A stretch of DNA of 64,000 bases from Corynebacterium freiburgense (GCF_030408815.1 NZ_CP047355.1:2666001-2730000), one strand, 5' to 3'; counted from the stretch's first letter, positions 14,288 to 24,231 are shown. A program made the numbers and translations. The notes: generated by a model from the sequence alone, not told the origin.

Positions 14288-14857
14288 GTTTTTGTTCTAG
14301 CTTGTTTAGGGGCGGGGTTATTGTAAAAAATCTGCCTTTGTTGGGTGGTGGGTTGTGTCAGATCTGCCTGATATTTTGGGCTTGTGGGGCTGGTTTTCGG
14401 GGCGGGTTGGCTGGAAATCCAGGGTTTCCCGGGTGTTTGAGTTGGTTTTCGGGGCGGGTTGGCTGGTTTCCCGAGCCTTTGAGCCGCTTTACCTGCGGTT
14501 TGATAGGCTAACCCTATCGAACTAGTGATGTTTTCATACTGAGTGTCGCAGATTCCATAAAATCGCCTGAAAAAATGGAATTTGTGACAGCAACCAACAT
14601 TGCACACAACCGTTGACCTGGGGTTTGTCGCAGATTCCATAAAAACAGTGAAAAAAATGGAATTTGTGACAGGTTCCCTACCTATCGTGTCGCAGATTCC
14701 ATAAAATCCGCCGAAAAAATGGAATCTGTGACAACACGCCCAACCAGCGCCCAACCAGACCAAGCACTTCCCAACCAGCGCCCAAAAAGACCGGTCAGCA
14801 GCCAACCAGACCAAGCACCTCCCAACCAAATCCCAGCTCACCACAAGCACACAACCA
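14288..14857 (+). repeat. dispersed palindromic repeat element, copy A (three hairpin units)
   Basis: Non-coding element of about 570 bp. It begins with a block that reads TTTTGTTCTAGcttGTTTa then GGGGCGGGGTTATTGTAAAA, contains a small palindrome GATAGG-CTAAC-CCTATC near 14502, then three 46-bp units at 14544-14589, 14626-14671 and 14688-14733, and ends in a C/A-rich block with AAATCCCAG, TCACCACAAGC and CACACAACC. Each unit is left arm TGTCGCAGATTCCAT, a 16-nt A-rich loop and right arm ATGGAATTTGTGACA or ATGGAATCTGTGACA. The 36- and 16-bp spacers are also conserved at the inverted copy at 39196-39642, so this is a whole element and not a loose set of repeats. A 23-bp direct repeat (14392-14414 and 14444-14466) is specific to this copy. 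No transposase, flanking target duplication or credible ORF was seen. Confidence 0.9.
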
Positions 14858-15081
14858 AACCACCGGACAAAAACCAGCAAAACCAGGTCAAAACTAAACT
14901 AAAACCAGCCAAAGTCAGCGGAATCCATGAAATTGCAACCCTATCGACCCTAAAACCCCACCAGTCACAACATCCCCAAAAAGCTGGAGCATGAACTCGC
15001 CCCAACAACCCCCAAATCCTCCCTTAAAATCCCCGCACAGTACAGCTCGACATACGGGGACCAGTTCGCATTTCGTAAAAA
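14858..15081. other. C/A-rich intergenic tail after repeat copy A
   Basis: Low-complexity sequence rich in AAAACCAG-like motifs running to the 3' end of the leftward gene at 15082. Nothing else is recognised. A similar AAAACCAGG-rich stretch follows copy C, so it may belong to a longer, less conserved part of the element. Confidence 0.5.
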
Positions 15082-15585
15082 CTAGTTTGTGAAACGAAGA
15101 ACAACCACCAATTGTTCCGGGCTATATGCATACCCCATGCAATAATGCGTGCTTGTTTGTGAGTAATTGTGGAATGCCTCATCCTCAAGGAATTTTGAAG
15201 CAACACTTTGGGCGTTAAGCTGCGCACCAAGGTCGTACACATACGCAACTTCCTTCTCTCCCTCAATCGGCTCAGTGCTAGCTCCATTAAGTATCTCCGA
15301 TGCACGAGCATTGGCCGCAGCTACCTTTTCATATTCATCAACGACCATCAGATTGCCGAAATTAGGAGGCATTTGGTTTCGAATAGCAGTAGCAAGAGTG
15401 TTCGCTTCGGACATTGTTAGGTTCACCGTATGCCCACTTTGTGGGTTTGTAGCTTCTTGCCCTAATAACCCTTGTGCATCCTGGTTCCCTGAAACAAGAG
15501 CAACCAATAAACTCACAAGGAAGCCCAGCGTTGAACCGTGTTGCCGAAGAAAATCCAACACAGGTTTGAACACCGAACGTGTCAC
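15082..15585 (-). CDS. membrane-anchored/secreted protein, possibly CAP-domain-like
   Basis: A 167-residue protein. GTG 15585 is chosen because GGAGGAGGC lies about 7 bases upstream; the longer in-frame start at 15669 lacks one. Residues about 17-32 are hydrophobic (LGFLVSLLVALVSG), giving a signal anchor or signal peptide, and the rest is extracytoplasmic and soluble. The ANTLATAIRNQ helix, NARASEILNG, and the terminal YCMGYAYSPEQLVVVLRF strand remind me of actinobacterial CAP/SCP-type secreted proteins, but the catalytic His/Glu pattern is not evident. I do not assign a function. Confidence 0.6.
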   Translation of the reverse strand: MTRSVFKPVLDFLRQHGSTLGFLVSLLVALVSGNQDAQGLLGQEATNPQSGHTVNLTMSEANTLATAIRNQMPPNFGNLMVVDEYEKVAAANARASEILNGASTEPIEGEKEVAYVYDLGAQLNAQSVASKFLEDEAFHNYSQTSTHYCMGYAYSPEQLVVVLRFTN

Positions 15586-15870
15586 CCTACTGCCTCCTCC
15601 ACACAATAAAGCAAAATGCTGATCGTGGAAGTTGATAGATTTGCCAAAAGAATTCCCACTGAACAGCACTAAGAGCCTGAAATAACTCCTGTAAGTAGGG
15701 TACCATTTACGCTACAAAACTGAATAAAAAATTGCCGTCCAGATCCCCCCGATCCGTATGAATTACCCAAACTGTCAATTACCCAGACTAGAAGGAGAGT
15801 TAGGAAGTTAGGCAGCGTAAGGTAGTGGGGAAGAATTGAACGTCAAACCATCTCAAGGATGCCTAACACT

Positions 15871-17235
15871 ATGTCTCGACCGTTGCGTGTTGCCGTTGTT
15901 GGTGCCGGCCCTGCAGGAATTTACGCCTCCGACCTGCTTATGAAGTCCGAAACGGACTGCACCATCGATCTATACGAACGTATGCCTGCCCCGTTTGGGC
16001 TTATTCGCTACGGTGTTGCACCCGACCATCCACGCATTAAAGGCATTGTAAATTCGCTCTATAAGGTGTTAGACAAACCAGAGCTACGGCTACTAGGAAA
16101 TATCGATGTAGGCAATGAAGTGACCACCGATGAGCTGCGAGAATTCTACGATGCAATCATCTTCTCCACAGGCGCTGTTGGTGACCGCGACCTTGAAATC
16201 CCAGGCGCTGATCTAGAAGGTTCTCATGGTGCTGCAGAATTTGTTGGTTTTTATGATGGAAACCCGGAATTCGAGCGCTCTTGGAACCTCGATGCCAATA
16301 AAGTTGCAGTTATTGGCGTTGGCAATGTTGGCTTGGATGTTGCCCGCATTCTCGCAAAGACTGGCGATGAACTCCTTGTGACCGAAATCCCAGATAATGT
16401 ATATAACACGCTAAAACAAAACCGTGCTGAAGAAATCCATGTCTTTGGTCGGCGCGGACCGGCACAAGCGAAATTCACGCCATTGGAGCTTAAAGAACTC
16501 GATCATTCCCCCACGATTGAAGTTATTGTTGATCCTTTGGACATCGATTACGACGAAGCATCCGAAGAAGCTCGCCGTAATTCAAAGACTCAAGACTTAG
16601 TCTGCTCCATTCTTGAGCAATACGCTATGCGTGATCCCAAAGGTGCTCCACATAAATTGATTATTCACTTTTTTGAATCACCAGTAGAGATCCTCGGAGA
16701 AGACGGCAAGGTTGTTGGTTTAAAAACCGAGCGCACTGAATTGGATGGCACCGGAAATGTTCGGGGCACTGGGGAGTTCAAAATTTGGCCGGTGCAGGCG
16801 GTGTATCGCGCAGTTGGGTACCGCTCCGATGCTATGAATGATGTTCCATTTGATAATGAGCGTGCTGTGATCCCTAATGATGGTGGCCATGTCATTGACC
16901 CTGAAACCGGCGAGCCAATTCCAGGGCTTTACACCACAGGATGGATTAAACGCGGCCCTGTTGGCCTGATTGGGAATACCAAGTCTGATGCAAAAGAGAC
17001 CACAGATATGTTGCTTGCGGATTGGAACGCTGGTGAGCTCGCCACCGCACCAAACCCAAGCGAAGATGCCGTTCTTGAGTTTCTTAAAGAAAAAGGTATT
17101 GCGTACACCACGTGGGCAGGTTGGCATAAGCTCGATGCCGCTGAACGTGGACTAGGTGAGGCGGAAGGTCGCGAACGTAAAAAGATCGTTGAATGGGACG
17201 ATATGGTTGATCATGCCCGCCACGACGCTAGTTAA
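15871..17235 (+). CDS. fprA: ferredoxin/flavodoxin-NADP+ reductase FprA
   Basis: An adrenodoxin-reductase-type flavoenzyme (454 residues) that moves electrons between NADPH and ferredoxins. FAD-binding motif VAVVGAGPAGIYASDLL at the N-terminus, then the family strings APFGLIRYGVAPDHPRIK and NIDVGNEVTTDEL; NADP-binding GVGNVGLDVARIL near 150 with VFGRRGPAQAKFTPLEL; C-terminal FAD contact TTGWIKRGPVGLIGNTKSDA, and the terminal LEFLKEKGIAYTTWAGW. A second ATG at 15859 lies only one base after AAGGA, which is too close, so 15871 is preferred although its spacing is long. The 285-bp region before it has no other gene. A short paralogous gene lies at 54931. Confidence 0.95.
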   Translation: MSRPLRVAVVGAGPAGIYASDLLMKSETDCTIDLYERMPAPFGLIRYGVAPDHPRIKGIVNSLYKVLDKPELRLLGNIDVGNEVTTDELREFYDAIIFSTGAVGDRDLEIPGADLEGSHGAAEFVGFYDGNPEFERSWNLDANKVAVIGVGNVGLDVARILAKTGDELLVTEIPDNVYNTLKQNRAEEIHVFGRRGPAQAKFTPLELKELDHSPTIEVIVDPLDIDYDEASEEARRNSKTQDLVCSILEQYAMRDPKGAPHKLIIHFFESPVEILGEDGKVVGLKTERTELDGTGNVRGTGEFKIWPVQAVYRAVGYRSDAMNDVPFDNERAVIPNDGGHVIDPETGEPIPGLYTTGWIKRGPVGLIGNTKSDAKETTDMLLADWNAGELATAPNPSEDAVLEFLKEKGIAYTTWAGWHKLDAAERGLGEAEGRERKKIVEWDDMVDHARHDAS

Positions 17236-17303
17236 TTCGCTCACATCAAACGAGTTAGGCAGTACATGTAAAACGGCGTAAAACCGTTTCCACACCCCTC
17301 AAG

Positions 17304-17338
17304 ACACCCCCGTTACAGGCATATGGGGGTGTTATTTT
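17304..17338 (+). terminator. rho-independent terminator after fprA
   Basis: Stem ACACCCCC (17304-17311) pairs perfectly with GGGGGTGT (17325-17332) across a 13-nt loop, followed by TATTTTTC. It lies 70 bases after the fprA stop and before the next rightward gene, so it separates the two transcription units. Confidence 0.8.
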
Positions 17339-17407
17339 TCTTGCTTTTTGGGCTCTCCCCGGGAAATATAACGCAATTTTTAGCTACGGCGTGTATCTTG
17401 AGACGCC

Positions 17408-17881
17408 ATGAACAACTACTTTGCTGTTTCTCACCTCACTCAGCTCAGCGCCCTTGAGGTTCATAAGCTCTATAAGCTTCGCGTTGACGTTTTCGTGCAT
17501 GAACAACGATCTCCCTATGCAGAAATTGACGATATCGACGCCCTGCCAACCACCAATCACATGCAGGCTTGGGACTCAGACAAACATCTCCTGGGAACTG
17601 CTCGCCTGTATCCAGAAAATGATCGCTGGCACCTCGGACGCGTGTGCGTAGCCAAGCCGTATCGAGGTACTGGTCTTGGCGCTGAGATTATGCACCAGAC
17701 ACTTCGCCTAGCATTCGAGCAGAATCCAGAATTTGATGTTTTTATTGAAGCTCAAGAACAACATCTAAAGTTCTACGAAAACCTTGGCTTTAAAGCAACC
17801 GGCGAGGCGTTCGATCTTGATGGTGTATCACACGTGCCAATGCTACTCAAAGCCGATGAATTAGCTGCTATGTTCGCATAG
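17408..17881 (+). CDS. GNAT family N-acetyltransferase (ElaA-like)
   Basis: A 157-residue acetyltransferase. The N-terminal ALEVHKLYKLRVDVFVHEQ and the VEEQ-type region match ElaA-like GNATs; the acetyl-CoA pyrophosphate loop is VAKPYRGTGLGAEIM (Q/RxxGxG/A form), followed by the helix and EAQEQHLKFYENLGFKATGE. Substrate unknown. It is an orphan unit starting after the fprA terminator and followed 69 bases later by a phosphoribosyltransferase gene on the same strand. Confidence 0.88.
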   Translation: MNNYFAVSHLTQLSALEVHKLYKLRVDVFVHEQRSPYAEIDDIDALPTTNHMQAWDSDKHLLGTARLYPENDRWHLGRVCVAKPYRGTGLGAEIMHQTLRLAFEQNPEFDVFIEAQEQHLKFYENLGFKATGEAFDLDGVSHVPMLLKADELAAMFA

Positions 17882-17950
17882 CATTGTTTCTTCTGCCAGA
17901 AACCAAGGGGCCAACTCGATTGGGCACTATTCCAGCGGTAAAGTTAATCC

Positions 17951-18451
17951 ATGGCTTATCATGCGGACTCTGCTGAACTTACAAGAAAAGAAGTGCTCAC
18001 TTGGGAGTTGTTTGGAACGGCATCCCGGGAACTCGCACAAGAAATCGTCGATAGTGGCTTTGAACCTGAAATCATTATTGCTATCGCTCGTGGCGGCCTT
18101 GTCCCTGCGGGCGCTTTATCGTATGCGCTTGGCATCAAGCTCAATGACACAATGAACGTTGAGTTTTATACGGATGTAAATGAGACCCTTCCGGACCCCA
18201 TCCTCCTTGAACCCCTCTTGGATGAAAAGTCCATCGCTGGCCATAAACTTCTGTTGGTTGATGATGTTGCCGACTCTGGACGTACACTCGCCCTGGCATT
18301 GAAATTACTTGAACAACAAGGAGCAGAGGTACGGAGTGCTTGCTTGTTTGCAAAAAGCCGCTCAGAAATAACCCCTGATTATGTTTGGAAGCACACCGAT
18401 GAGTGGATTGTGTTCCCTTGGTCTGAGAAACCACCGGTCACAGCAAAGTAG
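17951..18451 (+). CDS. purine-type phosphoribosyltransferase (Gpt/Hpt-like)
   Basis: A 166-residue type-I phosphoribosyltransferase. The PRPP-binding motif is LLLVDDVADSGRTL near residue 100; an upstream IIAIARGGLVPAGALSYALG forms the PRPP loop (RGG); the C-terminal WIVFPWSEK is typical of xanthine/hypoxanthine PRTases in actinobacteria. It likely salvages a purine base, consistent with the neighbouring purT and purA, but base specificity cannot be read. It is convergent with purT, 27 bases apart. Confidence 0.85.
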   Translation: MAYHADSAELTRKEVLTWELFGTASRELAQEIVDSGFEPEIIIAIARGGLVPAGALSYALGIKLNDTMNVEFYTDVNETLPDPILLEPLLDEKSIAGHKLLLVDDVADSGRTLALALKLLEQQGAEVRSACLFAKSRSEITPDYVWKHTDEWIVFPWSEKPPVTAK

Positions 18452-18478
18452 GCAGTACGTTTGACGGTCGCGGCGTCG

Positions 18479-19687
18479 TTAATCTTGCGCTACTTTGATA
18501 GCTGCCGCGGCCTGACGCGCGCGTTCCCGAGCCGTTGAAATATTTTCGGCGGTGGCCAGTGCAACCCCCATACGTCGTTTAATATGGGCTTCAGGCTTAC
18601 CAAACAATCGAACATCAGTTTCCTCAATGGCTAGCGCTTCAGCTAAACCTGTATAGGAAACCCCTACTTGATCCACCCCGCCATAAATCACGGCGGAAGC
18701 ACCCGGAGATACGCAGGTCACATCAATAGGCAGACCCAATACAGCGCGCGCATGCAACTCAAATTCGGAGATCCGCTGGCTGACCATTGTAACCATGCCA
18801 GTATCGTGCGGGCGTGGAGAAACCTCCGAAAAATACACATCATCACCCGCAACAAACAATTCCACACCAAATACTCCACGACCACCGAGCGCGCCAGTAA
18901 TACGCGCTGCAACCGAACGTGCATTTGCCAGTGCGATAGGGCTCATTTGGGTAGGTTGCCAGGATTCTACATAATCACCATCCTGCTGGACATGCCCGAT
19001 TGGTTCACAGAACCAGGTTGCATCTTCACCAGTTGAAGGATCAATTGACCGAACCGTAAGCATTGTAATTTCGTAATCAAATGGGACAAAGCGTTCGATA
19101 ATTACCCGGCCTCCGGCAACACGCCCACCGCTGCGAGCATAATCCCATGCGGCATACATCTCATCTTCCGAATGTACGATCGATTGCCCTTTTCCAGATG
19201 AACTCATAACCGGTTTGACCACACACGGAAATCCCATATGAGCCACCCCTTGTTGGTACTCCTCATAGGTACCAGCAAAGGCATATGCGGAAGTTGGAAG
19301 TCCAAGCCGCTCCGCAGCAAGCCTTCGAATTCCCTCTCTATTCATAGTGAGCTGGGTAGCTCGAGCGGAAGGAATAACAGTAGTTCCTGCCGACTCAATC
19401 TCCACCAATGCACCAGTAGCCAATGCCTCAATTTCAGGCACAATAAAATCTGGCTGAACCCGCGCGACTAACTCATGGATAGCCACGGGATCAGTCATAT
19501 CGAGCGTGTAGTAATAATGCGAAACCTGCTGTGCTGGCGCGTATTGATACCGGTCAGCCGCGTGAACCTCCACCCCCAAACGCTGAAAAGCAATTGCAAC
19601 TTCCTTGCCCAATTCCCCCGAACCGAGAAGCAGTACACGGGTCGCGGTTCGAGAAAGTGGAGTGCCGATCTTTTCAGGCGTAAGCAC
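18479..19687 (-). CDS. purT: formate-dependent phosphoribosylglycinamide formyltransferase PurT
   Basis: An ATP-grasp enzyme (402 residues) making formyl-GAR from GAR, formate and ATP in purine synthesis. N-terminal [21 protein letters not shown], the [13 protein letters not shown] segment, the ATP-grasp strands [16 protein letters not shown] and [19 protein letters not shown], metal-site [17 protein letters not shown] and the terminal [10 protein letters not shown] are all present. Start is GTG 19687 with AAGGAG about 11 bases before it. It lies 153 bases downstream of purA on the same strand. Confidence 0.96.
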   Translation of the reverse strand: MLTPEKIGTPLSRTATRVLLLGSGELGKEVAIAFQRLGVEVHAADRYQYAPAQQVSHYYYTLDMTDPVAIHELVARVQPDFIVPEIEALATGALVEIESAGTTVIPSARATQLTMNREGIRRLAAERLGLPTSAYAFAGTYEEYQQGVAHMGFPCVVKPVMSSSGKGQSIVHSEDEMYAAWDYARSGGRVAGGRVIIERFVPFDYEITMLTVRSIDPSTGEDATWFCEPIGHVQQDGDYVESWQPTQMSPIALANARSVAARITGALGGRGVFGVELFVAGDDVYFSEVSPRPHDTGMVTMVSQRISEFELHARAVLGLPIDVTCVSPGASAVIYGGVDQVGVSYTGLAEALAIEETDVRLFGKPEAHIKRRMGVALATAENISTARERARQAAAAIKVAQD

Positions 19688-19815
19688 GTTGAAAATGCTC
19701 CTTCGATCAGGTCATTGGCGATAAGGACTACACAAAGTATAACGAGCCTTTAGATTCCATTCAGTGTCTCATTATTTTATCCAAGTGATTTGCGAGTTTT
19801 ATTGCAAAATATGAA

Positions 19816-19838
19816 TTTTCTGGCCGTGCGGGCCAAAA
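19816..19838 (-). terminator. possible terminator after purA
   Basis: TTTT-CT-GGCC pairs with GGCC-AAAA across a 5-nt loop, with a two-base bulge, just past the purA stop. The U-tract on the leftward transcript is weak (AGAAAATTC), so termination strength is doubtful and purA-purT readthrough is possible. Confidence 0.35.
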
Positions 19839-19840
19839 CA

Positions 19841-21130
19841 TTAGGATCCCATAACATCATGGAGAACGATCGTTTGATCACGTCCAGGGCCGACACCAAT
19901 ATAAGAAATTCGGCAGCCTGAAAGTTCTTCAAGCCTACGCACATAGTCCTGAGCGCGTTGCGGCAAATCCGCAAAGGTTTTGCAGTCAGTGATATCTTCA
20001 TCCCAGGCTGGCATAGTTTCATAAATCGGAGTCGCATGGTGAAACTCGGATTGCGTTACTGGCATTTCGTCATAGCGTTTTCCATCGACGTCATAGGCAA
20101 CGCAAATGGGGATTTCACCAATTCCGGTAAGTACGTCCAGTTTAGTTAAGAATAAATCTGTAAAACCATTCACTCGCGAGGCATAGCGCGCGATAACAGA
20201 GTCGTACCAACCACAACGACGTTTGCGCCCGGTATTTACTCCCACCTCGCCACCGGTGACCTGGAGGTACTCGCCCCATTTATCAAAAAGTTCAGTAGGG
20301 AATGGCCCCGCACCCACACGAGTTGTATAGGCCTTAATAATGCCCAAGGATGAGGTAATGCGTGTCGGACCAATTCCGGCACCTACGCATGCCCCGCCAG
20401 CAGTTGGGTTGGAGGAAGTAACAAATGGATAGGTCCCGTGGTCAACATCAAGCATGGTGGCCTGGCCACCTTCCATAAGCACATGCTTTCCAGCGTCTAG
20501 AGCTTGGTTAAGCTCCAGTTCGCTTTCAATGACCATAGGGCGGAGTCGCTCAGCATAGCCAAGGAAATATTGCACGATTTCTTCCGCAACAATGGCTTTC
20601 CGGTTATACATTTTCACCAGAATTTGGTTTTTTACATCCAGGGCGGATTCCACTTTCTGGCGCAAAATGGATTCATCGAAAATATCCTGAATGCGGATTC
20701 CCACGCGCGAGACTTTGTCAGCATAGGTAGGCCCAATACCCCGTCCCGTAGTGCCAATTGCTCGTTTGCCTAAGAATCGTTCTTGCACCCGATCAAGCAC
20801 CTGATGATAAGGAGCAACCACATGTGCATTAGCGGAAATACGTAACCGAGACGCATTACAACCACGGGCTTCTAGACCGTCAATTTCTTCAAATAACGCT
20901 TCAAGATTAATAACAACGCCATTACCCAACACTGGGATTGCGTTTTCTGAAAGCACGCCCGCTGGCAGGAGCTTAAGTTCGTACTTTTCGCCGCCAACAA
21001 CAACGGTATGCCCAGCGTTGTTTCCACCGTTGGGTTTGACCACGTAGTCGACGAGCCCACCAAGGATATCGGTGGCTTTGCCTTTGCCTTCATCGCCCCA
21101 CTGGGCACCGACGATTACGATTGCGGCCAT
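19841..21130 (-). CDS. purA: adenylosuccinate synthetase PurA
   Basis: Joins IMP and aspartate using GTP in AMP synthesis. The 429-residue protein has the GTP loop [18 protein letters not shown] at the N-terminus, [28 protein letters not shown], and [12 protein letters not shown] 21130 is chosen (AGGAAG 11 bases upstream); a GTG at 21142 overlaps that ribosome-binding site. The divergent gene starts at 21203. Confidence 0.97.
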   Translation of the reverse strand: MAAIVIVGAQWGDEGKGKATDILGGLVDYVVKPNGGNNAGHTVVVGGEKYELKLLPAGVLSENAIPVLGNGVVINLEALFEEIDGLEARGCNASRLRISANAHVVAPYHQVLDRVQERFLGKRAIGTTGRGIGPTYADKVSRVGIRIQDIFDESILRQKVESALDVKNQILVKMYNRKAIVAEEIVQYFLGYAERLRPMVIESELELNQALDAGKHVLMEGGQATMLDVDHGTYPFVTSSNPTAGGACVGAGIGPTRITSSLGIIKAYTTRVGAGPFPTELFDKWGEYLQVTGGEVGVNTGRKRRCGWYDSVIARYASRVNGFTDLFLTKLDVLTGIGEIPICVAYDVDGKRYDEMPVTQSEFHHATPIYETMPAWDEDITDCKTFADLPQRAQDYVRRLEELSGCRISYIGVGPGRDQTIVLHDVMGS

Positions 21131-21202
21131 TGAAAAAGTCACTTCCTGTAGAAATGTAAAGAAGACGGCTTAAGATTCTACTACGCGCTAAACTCTCGTT
21201 CC

Positions 21203-22054
21203 ATGCGAACGCACGTCCTGCTTTGCGGCCCTTATGACGGCCCCCTTCCGACCGACCCCCAAATCCATGCATTGCCAAACCTCCCAGGGCGTCGCGACCT
21301 CCAACTGCTTAATGAAATCACCAGCGTGCACCTACCGCACGATCCCACACCCACGCTCGAAGAAATCACTCGCCAGCCCGACGTCGCACACCTTTCGGAA
21401 CCTAAGCTTGCTCCTCAACGTGAGCATCTCACCGAACCACTCCGCTTTATTGTGGTGGGTTCTGACGCCGCACTGTCTGCTATCCTCACCCGCCTTATGC
21501 GTATCGACGCCCTCTGGGTCGAAATCGCCTTTATTCCCCAGGTTTCCTCAACCACCGCAACAAGCTGGAATATTGCTGGTGACCCTTGGAAGCTTGCACT
21601 GGAAGGGTCCATCGCCCCAACCCCCTTAATTCGCGACGATGCCGGCATTGCCATCGCCGGAAGTGCATCCATTACCACCTGGGACGGCACCGAACTCTAC
21701 GGCGAAATTATCGTCGATTCCGAAACTTTATGTGCAGGCTTTGAAGAAGGCCTTCGCCGCAAAATAGGAACATACGGCACAAAGCTTGTTCCCATGCTAA
21801 AAGCCCCTGGAATCGCCGCAGTCCCCTACACTACAAGCTTGGAACCCCGTACCGGCTTCCTAGGACTCCGCGACCGCAGCCCACGCGGCTCCGTCGATTC
21901 CTCTCGGCTCGCCACCGGACGCGCCCTTCAAGCTGGCGGCAAACAACTCAAAGTTACCGTTGATGGCATCACTCGCCCTCGCCCCGTCAAACACGTAACT
22001 TTCTACCGCCACTTACGCGACCTCCAGGCGGTGCGGATCAAACACGCTGGCTAG
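21203..22054 (+). CDS. conserved hypothetical protein downstream of purA promoter
   Basis: A 283-residue soluble protein I do not recognise with certainty. Residues about 74-100 (RFIVVGSDAALSAILTRLMR) are arranged like the GGDGT-type region of the diacylglycerol/NAD-kinase fold but lack the GDGT itself. A basic, glycine-rich stretch (GLRDRSPRGSVDSSRLATG) follows. No signal peptide or membrane helix. It is followed 31 bases later by the DUF1963 gene, and probably shares its transcript. Confidence 0.75.
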   Translation: MRTHVLLCGPYDGPLPTDPQIHALPNLPGRRDLQLLNEITSVHLPHDPTPTLEEITRQPDVAHLSEPKLAPQREHLTEPLRFIVVGSDAALSAILTRLMRIDALWVEIAFIPQVSSTTATSWNIAGDPWKLALEGSIAPTPLIRDDAGIAIAGSASITTWDGTELYGEIIVDSETLCAGFEEGLRRKIGTYGTKLVPMLKAPGIAAVPYTTSLEPRTGFLGLRDRSPRGSVDSSRLATGRALQAGGKQLKVTVDGITRPRPVKHVTFYRHLRDLQAVRIKHAG

Positions 22055-22085
22055 CCTGTTTGGGCACGCCGATAGGCTGCACATC

Positions 22086-22913
22086 ATGTCAATCACTGAT
22101 GTGTACCTAGAGCCCCTGGACAGCCAAATTGAAAAGTATGAACCTGCTCTACGTAGCCTCACTCGCCCCACTACGATGTTGCGTCCACTTCCCGTTCCAG
22201 CCCCCACCCTCGAAGCAATGTTGGATGCAGCTGAGCAAAATCCCGCAAGTTCTCGCATTGGTGGACCAGGCCTTGTAAGTGCCCAGCACCCTTGGCCTAT
22301 AGACCCTAGCGACCTACCAATGTACCTAGTCACCCAACTCAATCTCGCCGAGTTACCACCTCAACCAAATTTACCGTCCGATGGTTTGTTGCAGTTTTTT
22401 ACTGAAGAAGATCCGCTGGGTTTATTTGAGCTGAAACCGGTTGAAAATATTGCCACATTAGTGCGCTATATTCCGGCCCGCGATATACCTGATATGCGTC
22501 TCGAATTCCACGCAATTCCTGAGTTCGCTCTCGTTTCTGGCGGCTATTTCAAGATCACCGCAACTCCTTACGATCAGTACCCCGTTTTTTCGGACACCAG
22601 TTTCGCTCCTGAAGATTTACGACTTCTCCGCCAGATCGATTTATGGGACGAACACCCCGAGCGTCTTGACGAATTCCTTAACGCCCAACACGCAACCGTG
22701 TTTAATGGCGGCTGGGCCCGCTTTGTCCAATCTGATCCTCGCGAGCCCGATCATAGCCTCTCTCTATTACTCCAAATTGATGCCTATGATTTTCCCATCG
22801 GCGAGGTCAGCTTAGAGATCGCAAATTCCGGCATCCTTAATTACTTCATTCCAACCACCGACTTGCGCGCCCTTACCTTCAATAACGCACGCTACTACTG
22901 GGATTCTCACTAA
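22086..22913 (+). CDS. DUF1963 (YwqG-like) protein
   Basis: A 275-residue cytoplasmic protein. The IGGPGLVSAQHPWPIDP segment followed by PMYLVTQLNLAELP and DGLLQFFTEED is the DUF1963/YwqG signature (GG-PWP, then F-x-QINL). Later HSLSLLLQIDAYDFPIGEVS repeats the theme. The biochemical role is unknown; family members are sometimes linked with toxin immunity and surface glycan genes, but nothing here supports either. Convergent with the FUSC gene; the 118-bp gap holds nothing recognisable. Confidence 0.8.
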   Translation: MSITDVYLEPLDSQIEKYEPALRSLTRPTTMLRPLPVPAPTLEAMLDAAEQNPASSRIGGPGLVSAQHPWPIDPSDLPMYLVTQLNLAELPPQPNLPSDGLLQFFTEEDPLGLFELKPVENIATLVRYIPARDIPDMRLEFHAIPEFALVSGGYFKITATPYDQYPVFSDTSFAPEDLRLLRQIDLWDEHPERLDEFLNAQHATVFNGGWARFVQSDPREPDHSLSLLLQIDAYDFPIGEVSLEIANSGILNYFIPTTDLRALTFNNARYYWDSH

Positions 22914-23031
22914 TTTAGGTGCCGTACTGCCCACACCAAAGTTTTGGGATAGATGAGAACAAGGAACCTCAGGGCTGGGTCTTGATCTACAAGGTCCGGG
23001 GTAATCCAACACGCGCTATATCAGCGCTACA

Positions 23032-24168
23032 TCATTTATCCCACAATTCGGGCGGTTGCGCGGGAGTGTCCGAAGTTGGCTTCAGTACAGCGGCGGCGCT
23101 CCTTCGAGAAAGTCCGCAGATTTGTAGTAGGTCAACAATGAGTGAGCGTGATTGCGCCAAAATTACTTGAGCAGAGAGTACACAACCATCGGTGACTTCG
23201 ATTCCTACTTTGCCACCAAGGATTCGCAGACGTTTCACTAGTTCAGGTAGCTCGGTGTGCTCCATTACATTGTCTTTGCCATCGAAGAGTATGTGAAGCC
23301 TGCTGGTAATCGCTGCGAGTTCTTCGATAATCTCGATCTGGCATGGGGAAACTGCATCATTGTCTTCGGCAAGGATCAGTGCTCTGCGGGCAAGTACCCG
23401 AGTATTTCGAATCGCATTATCCACTGGATTTAAAATACGAATTAGCGAACGAACCCGGCGCCGTTGATGCCAGAGTAAGGGCGAGACGTCGATACTTTCC
23501 TTACCTGCCTTAGCCGCAGCAATCATATTATTAATTCCGCCTTGTGTTCCTCGTGCACTGGCGAGAGCTTCAGCAATAGCTTCTGTATCGTTTGTACGGA
23601 GCGCTTGGGCTACTTCGTGGAGCACACTCGCGGTAATCCCGAGTATCTTGGCTATTTCTTTACGACCATGACGTAAGGGAGATTCTGGAAAGAGTCCCAT
23701 TACAATCAGCCCAACAACGCCACCCAAAAAAGCGTCGATCATCCGGTCGGTTCCACCTGAGGTTCCCGGTGGAAGGATAGTGGCAATAAGGATAGAGGCA
23801 AAGGCAGCTTGGTTGGCCACTAGGACGCCTTTATCTATAAAAGTTCCTAAGGCGATAGCTACGATTACCCCGACTGAAATCTGCCAAACACCTGTACCAA
23901 CAAAGGCGATCATAAGGTCGCCAAGGCCAACACCAATACTGACACCAGCGACAAGTTCCAACGAACGGCGGAAGCGTTCACCACCGGTGGTGGACAGCAC
24001 AATAATCGTGGCCATTGGCGCAAAGAATGGCTGCGGGTGGTGGATAATGTGAACGCCAATCCAATACGATAAGCCAGCGGCTAGGCCCGCTTGGATAATG
24101 TAAATCCAAGATGCGGTAAGCCGATTCCAGCCGTGTTGTAGTCGAATACTCACACGATTCACTGCCAT
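23032..24168 (-). CDS. FUSC family membrane protein (aromatic-acid-exporter-like)
   Basis: A 378-residue inner-membrane protein. The N-terminal half has about six membrane segments (LAAGLSYWIGVHII, FFAPMATIIVLSTTGG, VGVIVAIALGTF, AFASILIATILPPG, MIDAFLGGVVGLIVMGLF) with the FUSC-like RFRRSLELVAGVSIGVGLGD; the C-terminal half is a helical cytoplasmic region. Family members export small aromatic acids or act in envelope homeostasis; substrate unknown. ATG 24168 is preferred over GTG 24177 because AAAGG is 8 bases before it. It lies just downstream of fba on the same strand. Confidence 0.85.
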   Translation of the reverse strand: MAVNRVSIRLQHGWNRLTASWIYIIQAGLAAGLSYWIGVHIIHHPQPFFAPMATIIVLSTTGGERFRRSLELVAGVSIGVGLGDLMIAFVGTGVWQISVGVIVAIALGTFIDKGVLVANQAAFASILIATILPPGTSGGTDRMIDAFLGGVVGLIVMGLFPESPLRHGRKEIAKILGITASVLHEVAQALRTNDTEAIAEALASARGTQGGINNMIAAAKAGKESIDVSPLLWHQRRRVRSLIRILNPVDNAIRNTRVLARRALILAEDNDAVSPCQIEIIEELAAITSRLHILFDGKDNVMEHTELPELVKRLRILGGKVGIEVTDGCVLSAQVILAQSRSLIVDLLQICGLSRRSAAAVLKPTSDTPAQPPELWDK

Positions 24169-24201
24169 TACTTTCACACCTTTGGTTTTACATACACGAA
24201 T

Positions 24202-24231
24202 CCCCGCAACACCTTCATCGACGCTGCGGGG
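24202..24231 (-). terminator. hairpin between fba and FUSC gene
   Basis: CCCCGCA pairs with TGCGGGG across a 16-nt loop 16 bases after the fba stop on the leftward strand. The following ATTCGTG lacks a clear U-run, so it may attenuate rather than fully terminate. Confidence 0.45.

Noticed and set aside
14544-14733. CRISPR-like array
   Set aside because: Only two or three units per locus, spacers of unequal size (36 and 16 bp), and the same spacers recur at the other loci. No cas genes are present.
14242-14880. 212-residue leftward reading frame
   Set aside because: It runs entirely through repeat copy A; the frame is a product of repeat composition, and similar frames occur over copies B and C with no conserved protein.
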